DNA of 64,000 nt, taken from NCBI GenBank assembly GCA_021014325.1, contig CM037461.1, positions 1,451,501 through 1,515,500 of the forward strand. Reading direction: 5' to 3'. The translations under genes were made by a program, and so were the position numbers. Positions 1 through 10,431 of the stretch are shown piece by piece; position 1 is the first letter of the stretch; every line of letters begins with the position of its first letter. The notes beneath the pieces are model-generated. The model was not told the DNA's origin, ran no database searches, and saw nothing but the letters and a program-made list of their open reading frames with translations. Source of the stretch: Plazaster borealis (lineage: Eukaryota > Echinodermata > Asteroidea > Forcipulatida > Labidiasteridae).

Positions 1-45
1 TGGGAGCTCCGCTCGTTCTGAAAAACGAAATTAAAAAGTAAGTAA

Positions 46-187
46 TGGGAAACTTTGGAACGCTAGGTGGCAGCAGACTTACCAGGTAAATTTCCAATGT
101 TAACGTAGTTCTGAGCATGCGCACAGTACCGAGAACGATGGATTTACCTGGTAAGTCTGCTGCCACCTAGCGTCTCCAAATTCCCCA
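46..187. repeat. Foldback (MITE-like) element, copy 1
   Basis: Inverted arms of about 40 bp (61-105 and 139-173) read CGCTAGGTGGCAGCAGACTT in from each side and are nearly perfect; weaker pairing (TGGGRA...TTTGGA) extends to about 46 and 187. A second copy with the same arms lies at 58476..58624. The small size, paired ends and dispersed copies indicate a non-autonomous DNA element. It lies in the presumed intron 2 of L1. Confidence 0.8.
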
Positions 188-501
188 ATGTTTTAAAACT
201 ATTTCTGGCACATATTATGTAAACGTGTAGTAACAATAATAAAAACATGATATTTCTTGCAGAAATGAGCTTAGTTTGAGGTTCATCTTGAATCATAAAC
301 GTCACTTGGGCGTCTTTTGGTTAATTCCACACACAACAAATTGACAATTCGGTAGCAAAATATTTATAAACAAAAACAATTAAACAAAAAAAGATTGAAC
401 ATATACAAATATGGAAAGTCGTATGCCAAACAACATTGCTATTGGTTTTCTATAATATGCAACCAAAATATAGCATCTTTCCTCTTAATTTAAGAACTTA
501 C
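188..501 (-). other. Intron sequence, L1 intron 2 (partial)
   Basis: AT-rich sequence between the foldback element and the donor of L1 exon 2. No exon 3-like reading was found in 1-501, so the LamG exon of L1 must lie left of the window. Confidence 0.55.
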
Positions 502-3500
502 CGGAGCAATTGAGCCATTGTTTGATATCGACTAAGTTGATATCATCGAAGTACCTGACATGAAATGGCCGATAGGGCGTGATGATGCTGATACCACCCA
601 ATTGAAGCTCAGTACAACTACATGGGTCTATCACTGGGGTGACCCAACGGGGCTTTTGGCTTGACTCGGGGTCAGGCTCTTGGCCAATCAGGCAAACCAT
701 TGCTAAAGAAGAAAAAAAGCCTTTTAATTAGTGTAATCTCGTACGTGAGAAACCTGTCAGATGGCGAAGTTTAATTTAAGTAGAGCTTAAGTGTTTGTCA
801 ACAACCACAGAGCTGTTCAGGTAATTTTCTTAATTTCGAGCTTTCTAAGCTGCAAGAAATCACAAATATTACGACCTTATAACATGTGGTTCAGGAGATA
901 TGATTATCTCAATTTTTGAGCTTCCTGTTAAGACCGGAAGTAATAGTCAAAATTAGGTCATTTTTGAATAAATTGTCGCAAGTGTTGCAAGCTACCATAC
1001 AACACAAACATACCGATTTTATGACATGTGGTTTGGGAGATATGATATTTTCAATATTTGAACTTCCTGTTTAGACCGGAAGTAAAGGTCAAATTTTGGT
1101 CATCTTAGTTAACAAAAGTTCGCAATTGTTGAAAGCTACCTTACAAAACAAACTTTTCAATTTTATGACTTGTGGTTCAGAAGAAATTATTTTTTGGGTA
1201 AAAAACTTTAAATTACCGTAATTTGACACCTGATGACGTCACAATAAAACAAATATGTTTTTCATACTAACCAATTTGATTAGGAACACGATGATATGCA
1301 ACTTATTCCAATTTAGTTTATTTTGAAAATATTGTGTTTTTGACCAGCATTGCATGTACACTTATAGCGCAATGCGGTTTGTACACAGATAGAAACACGC
1401 ACAAAGTGACGTCATGGTGACGTGCGGGTAATGTTTGGCTAGAACTAACAACTACACGACAAGACAAGTCCATAACTGAACAAAAAATTGAGGATCGGAT
1501 GTATACTTCTTGAGATATGATACGAGATTACAAGATACAAGATTCGCTAATCAAATATTCACACCGCTGTGAAGTGGCCAATTAATTAAGAATTTTAACA
1601 TTTTTTACATTAATAGTTAAGTTTATGTACTAAGGTTCAATTTGATATAAGAACCAAAACTTTTTCATATTTTCGCTTTAGGATACTAGGTCACATGCGC
1701 GGTTGTGTAAACAGGTTTTTACACTGAAATTTTGTTTATGAAACTGCTGTTACACGCGTCACCAACTGTTTCAGAAACTGTATGTTGACAAAAAATAACC
1801 GTGAATGCTCAGGCCTGTACGTAAGCCTGTGCGGTTACACTGTTAAGTGACATATCTTACGGTTAAACGTTTACATTTGTAAGGTTCGGATAAACGTTGA
1901 AAAGTTCACTTAAAAAATGCCGCGTAATGCTGACCATAATAACTGTGATCACGATTTTCACAGCATATTATCCCATAAAACACACACAAGTACAGTACCA
2001 TTCCCAATTTACAGACTCTTAGTCTTTGTTATACGTGCAGCAATATTTGTAAGAAAACTTGAATGCTAGGGGGCGTTCCACACGATTCGATTGCGCATGC
2101 TCGCTTTTGCAGGGTGATTGCACAAAGTCAAAAGGCTGCAATGAAGAATGAAGACATTCCATTTTTTTTTTTATTCATGCCGGTTGTGTAAACAGGTTTC
2201 TTTTACTTGAAATGTTGTTTATGAAACTGCTGTTATACACGGATCGCCAACTTTTTCAGAAATGGTTATGTCATTCTTGTTTTGGCTAAAACAGTAAATT
2301 CATATAAGATATGAGTATTTTGTAATTTTGGCTCTTCACACCCCCAAATCCAACACTGACCGTTTAGCCATGGAAAAGCTCATTCCTCATTTCTACACCT
2401 TTCCTCAATCAGTTCTTTTTGTTGCCTTATTGCAACCACAGTAAACAAAAATTGTGCTACACGGCGGTTTCCTGAAGTAACGCCTTTGCATAAGAAACCT
2501 AAAGCATATCATTTTCCGTCGAAAGGGACCCTAACGCAGAAAAGTCTGTCACGCCGGCACATCGTCTCAGAACACGGCAGTCTTTTTTTCACGTCCACGC
2601 TGAAACCTTAATAACGATGTGATTTGAGCGGTCACAAAACGCTGCGCTGAGAGCGAGACAAATTCTTCTCGATTCTTGTGAATGAACGTAGACTTGTGTC
2701 AGTCGGCGACAGGAATGATGACTCTATGTATATTGTACAAAACACGCAACAACACGGGTCATAAAGGGTTTAGGACTTGATCGCAAGTTGCAAAAAGCGA
2801 ACAACTGCGCCGTTAAACTCGTATAGCGCCCTCCAATCAATTAAAAAGTTAAGATATTGACTCCTTTTAATCTATAAACACATATCAAATTCTAGGCAGT
2901 GTACCCATGGCGTGGTAGAGCCCCACCACGTTAATCTAAATGTCATTGGTTCAAATCCCGCTCTATTCAGTTTTCTCTGTCTGACCCCAAATTATTTAAA
3001 ATTTACCCAGTCAATTTCCCTTGTGGCTTATTACTTGATGTAATAATATAATATATTACAATTGTCTCTTGGTCATGTGTAGATTAATATTTAGGATTGA
3101 AAGCGTTTCATGGGGTCTAGAGGGCCTCTGTCAATCTGTTTCTAGACCAATTGTGAAGTGATTGTGTTCACAAAGCGCAAACATATTTCGCACTTATTTA
3201 AACCTGGTTCAAAAAAGAAACCACCAGGTAACACAAATTATGATATTGACCCGCAGAGTTTAAATGACAACCAGGGAGGAAAAAACAAGACTTACCGACC
3301 GACCCCCTTAATTTATTTTCATTTCATCCTTCACCTCTACGAGATTCTAATCAAATTGGCTTTGTTTGTTTGTTTGTCCTGTTTCGTCTCTGTCTGTATG
3401 TTTTGTTGTCAATTAACTTCCGTTCCGAAGTCCAGTATTTTGTTTTACAAGGCATTTCTACACAAGACCTTGTCTTTTGAATATGTCTTCATATTTGCCT

Positions 3501-5839
3501 CCGTTTCATTGTGTTTCATCTAATTATTATTCTAGAAGTTCTGCAGACATATTTGTTCAACACACCTTCATTAGTATTACTTGTATGTACATTTTGCAAT
3601 TTGGAAATGAATGTTGAGTTGAATTGAATTGAATTAAACGAAAACTTTGAACTTGCTGTTTGGACCGTAAGGAAATATCAAAGTCGGGTCATTATCTTGA
3701 CCTAAATGTTAAGGTAGTAAGTACAAGATAGTACAGAGGTTATGATTTTATGACATGTGGTTCAGCAGATGTGATAAAAAATAAACTACCACAAAGACCT
3801 TGACTGGACATGAATTGTGGTGGGAGAAATCCATTGACTTTACGTGGGTCAAAAACCTCTTTAATATCCCTTTAACGCTTCCGTACTTAGTTATCTTTAC
3901 GTATATTCATACCCCTTTAAATTTAAACGCTTCCGTATTTAATAGTTCGAAGAATCTCCATGAGCGATAGGGCGCTACTACAACTTCACAATTTTTTTTG
4001 TAAAATACGATCCTTCATCTTCATACCCTGCCATCGTTTGATGAATGAAAGGTCCACAAGTCGGAACGATGCCATGCATGGGACACAATGGGTATGTGGG
4101 CGTGCGGACCGTATTTAACATACAGTCCGACTTCCGTGCAATGCACACAGTAATGGCGACCGCGCTTGTTTCACGATACGTTTGTGGGTGTTTTTATACC
4201 GTTAATATCGTCAATAACCACAAAATCACCACAAAAACAACAACAAAACAACAACAACAACAACAAATTTAAAAAACAATATTGACGAAAACAAAAGTGG
4301 TTTAAGAGGGTCTTGTATTTAACGTCTTTGGCTAAAAATAGTTAAGGGCCTGCCGTTTCCAGCCTAGCAGAGTCTTTCTCAAGGGGCAAATGAAAACACA
4401 ACACACATAAACAAGTATACAGTTGTAACGGAAGTGGAAAAAGATGACAGCGATGAAAACACCCAGAAAAAGCAAGGGATAACCAGATAATAGGGTGACC
4501 AAGGGGGAGGGGGGGTAGGGGAAGGGGATGGCTTGACCACAAGAGGTTTGGAACGCAAAAGACAACATCAATGATGGGACGAGTGAAAATTGTAATTAGG
4601 TCTAAGTAGTGAATGAGGCAGACTAAAAAGGGGGATATCAGAGGGGAACAAGAATTGAAGAACATCAAATGTTTGTTGGTGAAGGAATGTATTCCCATTA
4701 TTTAATTTATATTAATGTTTAGGTAATCCTCTAGTTTAGGTAATCTGGTCAACGGTTATCATTTTTGGTAAATACGTTCAAGCAAATATTTAACAGAGAA
4801 TGGTTTGTGTCGTGGCAGAGTGGTCCAGCACATCAAACTCAAGTTGTGATGGCTGAATCATCAGAGTGTGGGTTTGAATCCCAGTCTTGGCACTTGTGTT
4901 CAAACACCGTAATTTCTCCTCTATGAGTAAATTGGTTCTTGCGAAGGTAGATATTGTTGATGTGAATGGTTAGCAACATGTAATCCCATTTATCTGTCGG
5001 TGCTGCGTACTCTGAAGTTGTTAAGATAGTTTCAGGATTTCTTAATTTCCATTGAGTAGACAAAGTAAAAGTGCATAAGGTGCTCTGATGCAATTGGTTT
5101 AAAAGCACCAATTTAATGTCACTTATAAACAATATATAAAACAAGTAAAGCACAAATTAACAGTGTATATTACTAATGTGTGTAGTTCACCTTGAGTCAA
5201 AGAAAGATCAGTTTATAGTTTCGGTAGCTGCACTTTGAGACAATTTTGAAACAAGCAAACTAGAAAATGAATTACAAGACGAGCGCCAGCAGTATGACAA
5301 CATTAAGCGTTGTGTTACCTCCACTCAGAAAAAATAAACAGTAGGAACAGGTCTTCAAACTTTACAAATTTGGCACTTCATTCACGATTAAGAGAAGAAA
5401 CCATACAAACATTTCCTGTTTGCAAACAATTATAAACACACCATGTTTTGATTCGAAATCTGAGTGTCAGTAAACAAGAGGTATATTTCCTGTATAATAT
5501 TCAATTGATTACTAACCGTTCAACCATACTCGTTGTGTACATTGTCTTGATCCAAAGAGCGTAAACATACCAGCAGTGGTAGGTTTCTTTACATTTCCAA
5601 ATACCAAAATAACTTGTATATTCCAGCAGTAACACATTTGCCAATATACCCATTTCTGTACTTCAGCTTGATTCAAAATGAACAACCGATAACTGTCTTA
5701 TATTGGGTTTAAATTTTACATAGAAACATAACAGACATACACAACAAACGAACAACTTAACATCAGTTTTTATCTTACTGGCATGTGACGACCTGATGGC
5801 AAGTGATAGAACTAAAGTCTTGAATAGTTGAGGCGACAT
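502..5839 (-). CDS. L1: secreted LamG-family protein, exons 1-2 (partial)
   Basis: Two coding exons are visible. Exon 1 is 5839..5779 (61 nt) and encodes a signal peptide beginning MSPQLFK with a hydrophobic LVLSLAI core ending SSHA, then a gtaag donor. Exon 2 is 702..502 (201 nt), preceded by a pyrimidine tract and AG and followed by gtaag. Both junctions are phase 1, and the joined codon is A|CA (Thr). Exon 2 has the family layout of four cysteines: one near the start, a DPCSC pair and a final NCS sequon. It is clearly diverged from the other members and four codons shorter. The LamG exon 3 is expected beyond the left edge. Intron 1 is about 5.1 kb and full of repeats. The exon 1 assignment rests on phase, strand and position; a transcript would confirm it. 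An in-frame upstream Met exists at 5966-5968, but the start at 5839 gives the proper signal peptide. Confidence 0.7.
840..1210. repeat. Diverged tandem repeat, period about 140 bp
   Basis: Three degenerate units each contain 'gtggttcaggagatatgat', a 'cttcctgt...gaccggaagta' block and 'gcaag/gttg...gctacc'. Unit starts lie near 881, 1022 and 1165. Related 'gagatatggt...cggaagtaaaggtcaa' motifs recur at 13430-13640, 23430-23640, 42060-42745, 59030-59130 and 63500-63620, so this is a dispersed family. Confidence 0.6.
1195..1560 (+). repeat. Dispersed repeat shared with 42770-43390
   Basis: The block with 'cctgatgacgtcac', 'gtttttcatacta' and 'acgatgatatgcaacttat' matches 42785-42880, and later blocks (TGACGTCA-rich, then 'ttgagatatg' and 'taatcaaatattca') match 43220-43380 in the same order. 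The spacing differs, so indels have accumulated. No coding potential was seen. Confidence 0.55.
1690..2270. repeat. Direct repeat pair of about 95 bp
   Basis: 1695-1785 and 2177-2265 share 'ggttgtgtaaacaggttt', 'ttgtttatgaaactgctgtta' and 'ccaact.tttcagaaa' in the same order. The 390 bp between them show nothing recognisable. Confidence 0.55.
2900..3065 (+). repeat. tRNA-derived SINE-like element
   Basis: A-box-like 'tggcgtggtagag' is followed by B-box 'ggttcaaatcc' about 40 bp later. The body reads 'ctgaccccaaattattt...taccc.gtcaatttcccttgtgg'. The same body recurs at 38330-38400 and 38452-38515, where a reversed B-box occurs next to it. The element is short and no longer carries an obvious tail. 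Confidence 0.6.
3066..4330. other. Non-coding stretch inside L1 intron 1
   Basis: Contains a 121-codon open frame (3158-3523) with low-complexity, Cys/Phe-rich composition and no recognisable domain, a further '...gaccg.aaggaaatatcaaag' repeat remnant near 3650, and a CAA-rich tract at 4235-4267. No exon or RNA gene was supported. Confidence 0.5.
4340..4700 (+). repeat. Old third copy of part of the duplicated unit
   Basis: Runs parallel to 6165-6360 and 15250-15570: 'agcagagtctttct', 'acaacacacat.aacaggtata', 'aaaaacaagggatgaacaatg' and then 'acaagagg...gaatgag.cagactaaaa'. It is much more diverged than units A and B are from each other. Its second half matches sequence present only in unit B, which shows that unit A has lost that piece. 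Confidence 0.65.
4807..4905 (+). repeat. tRNA-like (Ser/Leu-type) sequence at the unit A edge
   Basis: Has an A-box-like 'tggcagagtgg' and a B-box-like 'ggtttgaatcc' about 70 bp apart, a spacing that fits a tRNA with a long variable arm. The sequence continues as a longer repeat body. It lies exactly at the duplication boundary and recurs at 13895..13990. Confidence 0.55.
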
Positions 5840-6373
5840 TTTTATTTCCACCTGCACGCGATAAGCAATCGTTGATGTCAGTGTTTGTAGCTGTTTGTGA
5901 CTGCCTGTCTGGCTTCTGGCTGCGGTTCTTATAACATCATGCAAATTGCTAAAATACAAAAGCTTCACTCACGAACGATCAAGTCACGCTATTTGCCTTT
6001 GAAGGTTAATTGAATTTAAAACAGTTTCCCTGTTGGAGTCGTGCTTGACTTGCTGAAAATTTTAAAAACTGCTCAGGCAAAAAACCTTTGAGGTATCGTT
6101 CCTTGAGCGATAATTATAAATTAATCTGCCTCACAATTAATTCATCAACCAATCAATATTGGCATGACGTTTCACCTCTAGCAGAGTCTTTCTTGAAGGC
6201 TATATTACAACACAACACACATGAACAGGTATACGGGTGTAACAGACGCAGTCAAATAAAGATAAATGGAGAGAGGGAGATAAAGATAGAGAGAAGCAGA
6301 ATACACACAGAAAAAAACAAGGGATGAACAATGAAGAAGGAGAAAAGGGGGTGTAGATGGAAGTATTTGGTTT

Positions 6374-6465
6374 AACAACGAAAACGACAACGACAACGAC
6401 AATGACAGCGACAGCGACAGCGACAGCATCATCATCAGCATCAGCAACAGCAACAGCAACATCAA
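6374..6465 (+). repeat. Simple repeat (GACAAC / GACAGC / CAGCAA)
   Basis: A run of related six-base words passes from gacaac to gacagc to catcag to caacag. The open frames across it are products of the repeat. The same tract in unit B (16352-16470) is longer on its left side. Confidence 0.85.
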
Positions 6466-7034
6466 TTATAATGAAAGTAAAAGAACACAATTAAAGGTCA
6501 AATAAGATACAAGAGAAAATGAAGGAGATATGCATCTACAAATCTGACTAATAAATGTTATCTTTAACAAAATAAATAGTGTACAATATGAAGCAACAAT
6601 TAATAAATTATTACCACATACGACAAGTAGAAACTTCGTTTGTACTGAGTGGCACTGACCAGCCTTCTATTCCAAATTGTACCAACTTCCAACCATAGCG
6701 ATCTAATGCTCTATTGCCCCGGGCAACCCCGCAAGACTGTCTTGTGACAATAAATAGTTTGAAGATCAAAGTGTTAGCCTCAAATCGATTAAATAAAATT
6801 TAAAAGTGAAAATGACAAAACCAAATTATAATCAGCCAAACGATGCAGAATAAGAAGACATATCAAATATGCCTGAGTTATGGTCAGAAATGAGAACGCT
6901 TAGGTGCTTTTTTGAGTCTTTTTGAGTAGTTACTATTGCACAGAAAACCTTTACACGCAAAGAGTTCTTGTCCTAGAAGTTGACATGTTTCAAGTTTATC
7001 ATAAATATAATGTTAACTTTGCATGGGGAAAAAC

Positions 7035-7180
7035 AACAATATTAGTTTTTACTCTTTTACCGATGTGTATTAAGCACTGTATACTCAGTACTTTCCCGAG
7101 TTCTGTGAACAAACAATCGGGGGGGATTCACCCGGGTGGGATTCGAACCCATGGCCTTTGCAAGTTTAAACTATACATTA
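7035..7180 (-). repeat. tRNA-derived SINE fragment (unit A)
   Basis: Reversed B-box 'gggattcgaaccca' with a body 'actcagtactttcccgag' also seen at 33925 and, more diverged, at 10310. The body and B-box order fixes the minus orientation. The matching unit B copy is at about 17050-17175. Confidence 0.65.
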
Positions 7181-7915
7181 CGCACATGCAAAATGTGTGT
7201 TGTTACCGGTTGCCATCATATCAAAATAACAACAATGTAAACAACGGCTGTCATGAAACTTACCAGTACCCAATTTCAAAGAGCTGCTTCAGCATAAAAA
7301 GTAGCAAAACAACACATTGTTGTTTATCAGAATAAGGATACCAGCCAAATCACAATTTCACATATACCGTTTGTTACTGGTATCCTGCTCATTTTTGCTT
7401 AGCAGGAAATTACCAAGCAATATTTTCTGTCTAGAGAGCTCTATAAAATTGGGCCCAGAGCTAAAAAGTTGAGAATGTTAACTGTCTACGTGCACATTGA
7501 CAATCGATGCAAAGGTTACTTCGCAAATCTGCAATATCAAAAAGGTAACACACATTTGGGGGACACAATTGTAAGAAGTCACAACAAACTTAAACAAAAG
7601 TAGTCAGTATGGCGTTTTATTCGGCAGCCTTTATATTAATTTCATATTGTTTAAACTCACTACAATTTGCGAGTCACTTCAGCAGAAAAGTGACCTCATC
7701 ATGCATGAATGGAGTTGATGAAACGACAGTGTAATTGCGGCCATTGATCAATCTGTTGTAATTGCACTACAAGTCTAAATAATGGTGATCATTCTCTAGA
7801 TGTAATTACTTCTATATGGCGCTAATTAAACATCTTGTTTTTCCGTTGATCAAGTCTCCCGGTATTGCGCTGTTATACCAATGCATCGTATATATTCGTC
7901 TATAGGGCCTTTTTC

Positions 7916-8292
7916 TTAAAGGTATCGTACTCGTTTGGTAATGACTCAAAACAAATAATAGCATAAACAACTTACTTGGTAACAAGCAACGGAGAGCTGT
8001 TGACAGTATAAAACATTGTAGGAAACGACTCCCTCTGAAGTAACGTCGTTTTTGAGAAAGAGGTAATTTCCCACTAAAATAATAAAAACTTCTTGCAAGA
8101 AGTTTTTTTATTCCAATCTGAAAGCACACAAATTTGTACAACAAGGGTGTTTTTTCTTTCATCATTTTCTTGCAACTTCGAAGACCAATTGAGCCCAAAG
8201 TTTCACAGGAATGTTATTTTATGCATATGTTGGGATACACCAAGTGAGAACACTGGCCTTTAACAATTTCCAAACGTGTTCAGTGCCTTTAA
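7916..8292. repeat. TTAA-ended foldback element (unit A)
   Basis: Both ends begin with TTAAAGG and continue into paired 'gtttggtaatgactc'-like arms. The interior has 'acttacttggtaacaag', 'ggaaacgactccctctgaagt' and a 'cttcttgcaagaag' hairpin. Copies or fragments occur at 17933..18298, 38996..39382 and 53834. TTAA at the ends fits a piggyBac- or Kolobok-like non-autonomous element; the superfamily is inference. Confidence 0.7.
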
Positions 8293-9974
8293 ACATCGGT
8301 TTGGGCCCCGGCTCCGGCTGTGTCATCAATTTTGGAGCAGTGTGCATTTTGATCGGTGTTTCCAACATCAAACGAAGCCTGGAGGTTGAGCCTGGGCCGA
8401 GGTTTTGGAAATGCCTTTTGTCAATGAATAGGACCAAGTTGTCTGTTCTATTCATTCACCTTGTGGAGGAGGTTCCTTCGGGATCACACCATCCTTCTTG
8501 TGGCTCTTTGAAACCCAACTACTTTTTACAAATGAATATTGGATAAAGTCAGAAAATTTGGTGGTGATCGGATGTAGTTTTTAAACGTTTCGGGGAAAAT
8601 ATTGTTTGGGCACATTATTGCCCCCACCTCCCTGGTCCTGATAGGTGTAGTGTAACACCGACCCATTCCGTGATTATTGGATACAGTTTTGGAATACATT
8701 AAGGCCAGTGTTAAATTTAGGTTTCGGTCTATATTAGGGTAGACCTGCCGTATACTAATCGACTTTTGTCCACCTTTTATCTTTGTTTGTTTATTATTTA
8801 TTTTTAATAATATAAATATTACATTTTAATGTACAGATGCTTGGCCCAATTTTAAGCCGATTTGACCCATACAAGTATATATATTTTTTTGAAAGCTATT
8901 TGTATTGATTCGAGAAAGGATAAGCTTCCAATTAAGGTATTGCCATTGATAATTGATAGTTAATTAACAAAACTAAACCGGAGCCCAACATTATCTCACG
9001 TCCGTCAGCCATGTATACACAATTTTGCACGCTACATGTAGTTAGTGCGTTGTCACTGGCATATTTGATCTTAATTTTTTGGGTTGTTTTTGTTTTGTTT
9101 TTTTGAGCAGCATCGTCTGTCAAATCTCGTTCAGAAAACAAATACACATAGTTTCTTTCGGCGAAAATCGGGCCAAGCTATTAAGCTGTTATTTACAACT
9201 ACCAGGTATAATGATCTCTGCATTAACAAAATACTTTTTTTACTAGTTTAATTAACACAAGTACCAATTTCTCTGTTCGAACAAGTGGTTTCACGCGTAA
9301 TGTCAATATGATGGTGCAGATAAAGCGTAAACTCGGCGTGCAAACTATAACAACAATATAAACTTAGCTACATTACAACATTTCTTTGCCATATGTAAAC
9401 AAATGCTTATAACAAATAGATACAAAATGCAAACCTTCACGTTTAAACGAAACAGTATAAGATGACTGACTAGTGTCTTTTAACATGTACGTTATCACTT
9501 TTAAAACTTACGGGTCAGAATTGACACGGATTTCACGGCCCAATAAGCTGTTTAGCTGAAAATTCTGCTCAGCAAATTTCTTTGCTAAGCAAGCAATGAG
9601 TGGGGTACCAGTCACAGCAATGGTAACTTTATGGTATTTTGGCTGGTAACCTATTTTTCTGTGCTTAGCATATTTGTGTGCTTACGTGCTTTATGGAATC
9701 GGACCCAGGTCCCTTGGTGCCTGATCCATTTCTAAGTCAGTTTGACCTGGAGTCTGTGTCAAAATATCAAGAAATGGGTCAAACTGACGAAATATCCAGA
9801 AATGGGTCAAACTGACGAAGAACCCGAGTTAAAATCACATTTTTTTTTCTGGATCAGGCTGATCCCGAAAAGGGTCAGGGCCCTGGGACCCAAATGTTTG
9901 TTGGAAACGTAGTCCAAACTCACTTAAAGCTATCCATAAACTTGTTATACTAATTTTGGTTTGAACAAAGACAA

Positions 9975-10050
9975 ATTGGCTAGAGCGCGACTTGAACCTG
10001 CGATCTTCGGATTAACGTGCCGGCGCTCTACCAACTGAGCTATATAGTCC
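9975..10050 (-). repeat. tRNA-like pseudogene or SINE head (unit A)
   Basis: On the minus strand a perfect D-arm (GCTCAGTTGGTAGAGC) is followed by a region with GTT in the anticodon position and a B-box-like 'ggttcaagtc'. The T-stem and anticodon stem have mismatches, residue 33 is C and the acceptor stem pairs poorly, so it does not look like a working tRNA. It recurs near 19982-20056. Confidence 0.6.
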
Positions 10051-10138
10051 TTATGTTTGCGGTCTCCCTATTTGTCAACATATTTGTTCGCGGGTGACAG
10101 TCAAAAGCCATATAACCTGTCTAGACTAATAACTACGA

Positions 10139-10144
10139 TTTATT
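10139..10144 (-). promoter_or_regulatory. Candidate poly(A) signal for L2
   Basis: AATAAA on the minus strand, 285 nt beyond the L2 stop codon. The equivalent for L3 is 20145..20150. The distance is long because a SINE lies in between; no nearer canonical signal was seen. Confidence 0.4.
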
Positions 10145-10264
10145 TTAGAGATTGGATCTCTTGCTCAACCGGATATTGCATCTTGAGTCGAGTCTGACTT
10201 TTTAAAGATTTGTTTTTTCAATTGACGGTTGATAAACAGTATCATGTGAATTGCTTCTAATAGT

Positions 10265-10431
10265 TCGAGTGTTACTTTGTGTTTTACCCAAACGCTGATG
10301 TATGTCATGAACTGTACTCGGTACTTTGCCATGTCCTGTAAAAAAAACAAAAAAAACCAAAAAACAAACAGGCATATTCTTCGGTTGGGATTCGAACCCA
10401 AGATTCTTGCCATTCTAAAGCAGATGTCTTA
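10265..10431 (-). repeat. tRNA-derived SINE at the 3' end of L2
   Basis: Carries the reversed B-box 'gggattcgaaccca' and 'gccattctaaagcagatgtctta', which matches the SINE head at 33990-34023 almost base for base. It ends inside the L2 coding end, and its TAAGACATCTGC edge supplies the stop codon. The A-rich run at 10338-10370 separates head and body. The unit B counterpart is about 20275-20440. Confidence 0.7.

Larger units (their letters stand above)
5840..10138. other. L1 upstream region and L1-L2 intergenic space
   Basis: No further host exon was found. It holds the possible L1 promoter (5840 upwards, no confident TATA seen), a GAC/CAG-type simple repeat (6374-6465), a SINE fragment (7035-7180), a TTAA-ended foldback element (7916-8292) and tRNA-like sequence (9975-10050). 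GACCC-containing repeats lie at 9720-9900. Confidence 0.5.

Noticed and set aside
3158..3523. 121-codon plus-strand frame as a gene
   Set aside because: No recognised domain, low-complexity end, and it lies in a repeat-rich intron; no supporting signals.
5663..5968. 101-codon frame around the MSPQLFK exon as one uninterrupted gene
   Set aside because: A clear gtaag donor follows the signal peptide in both units; the rest has no recognisable content. The upstream in-frame Met would bury the signal peptide.
6200..6490. Val/Asp- or Leu/Ser-rich frames (minus strand)
   Set aside because: Translation of the GAC/CAG simple repeat.
9975..10050. Functional tRNA-Asn (GTT)
   Set aside because: Only the D-arm is sound; T-stem, anticodon stem and acceptor stem have mismatches and base 33 is not T. 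More likely a tRNA-derived repeat.
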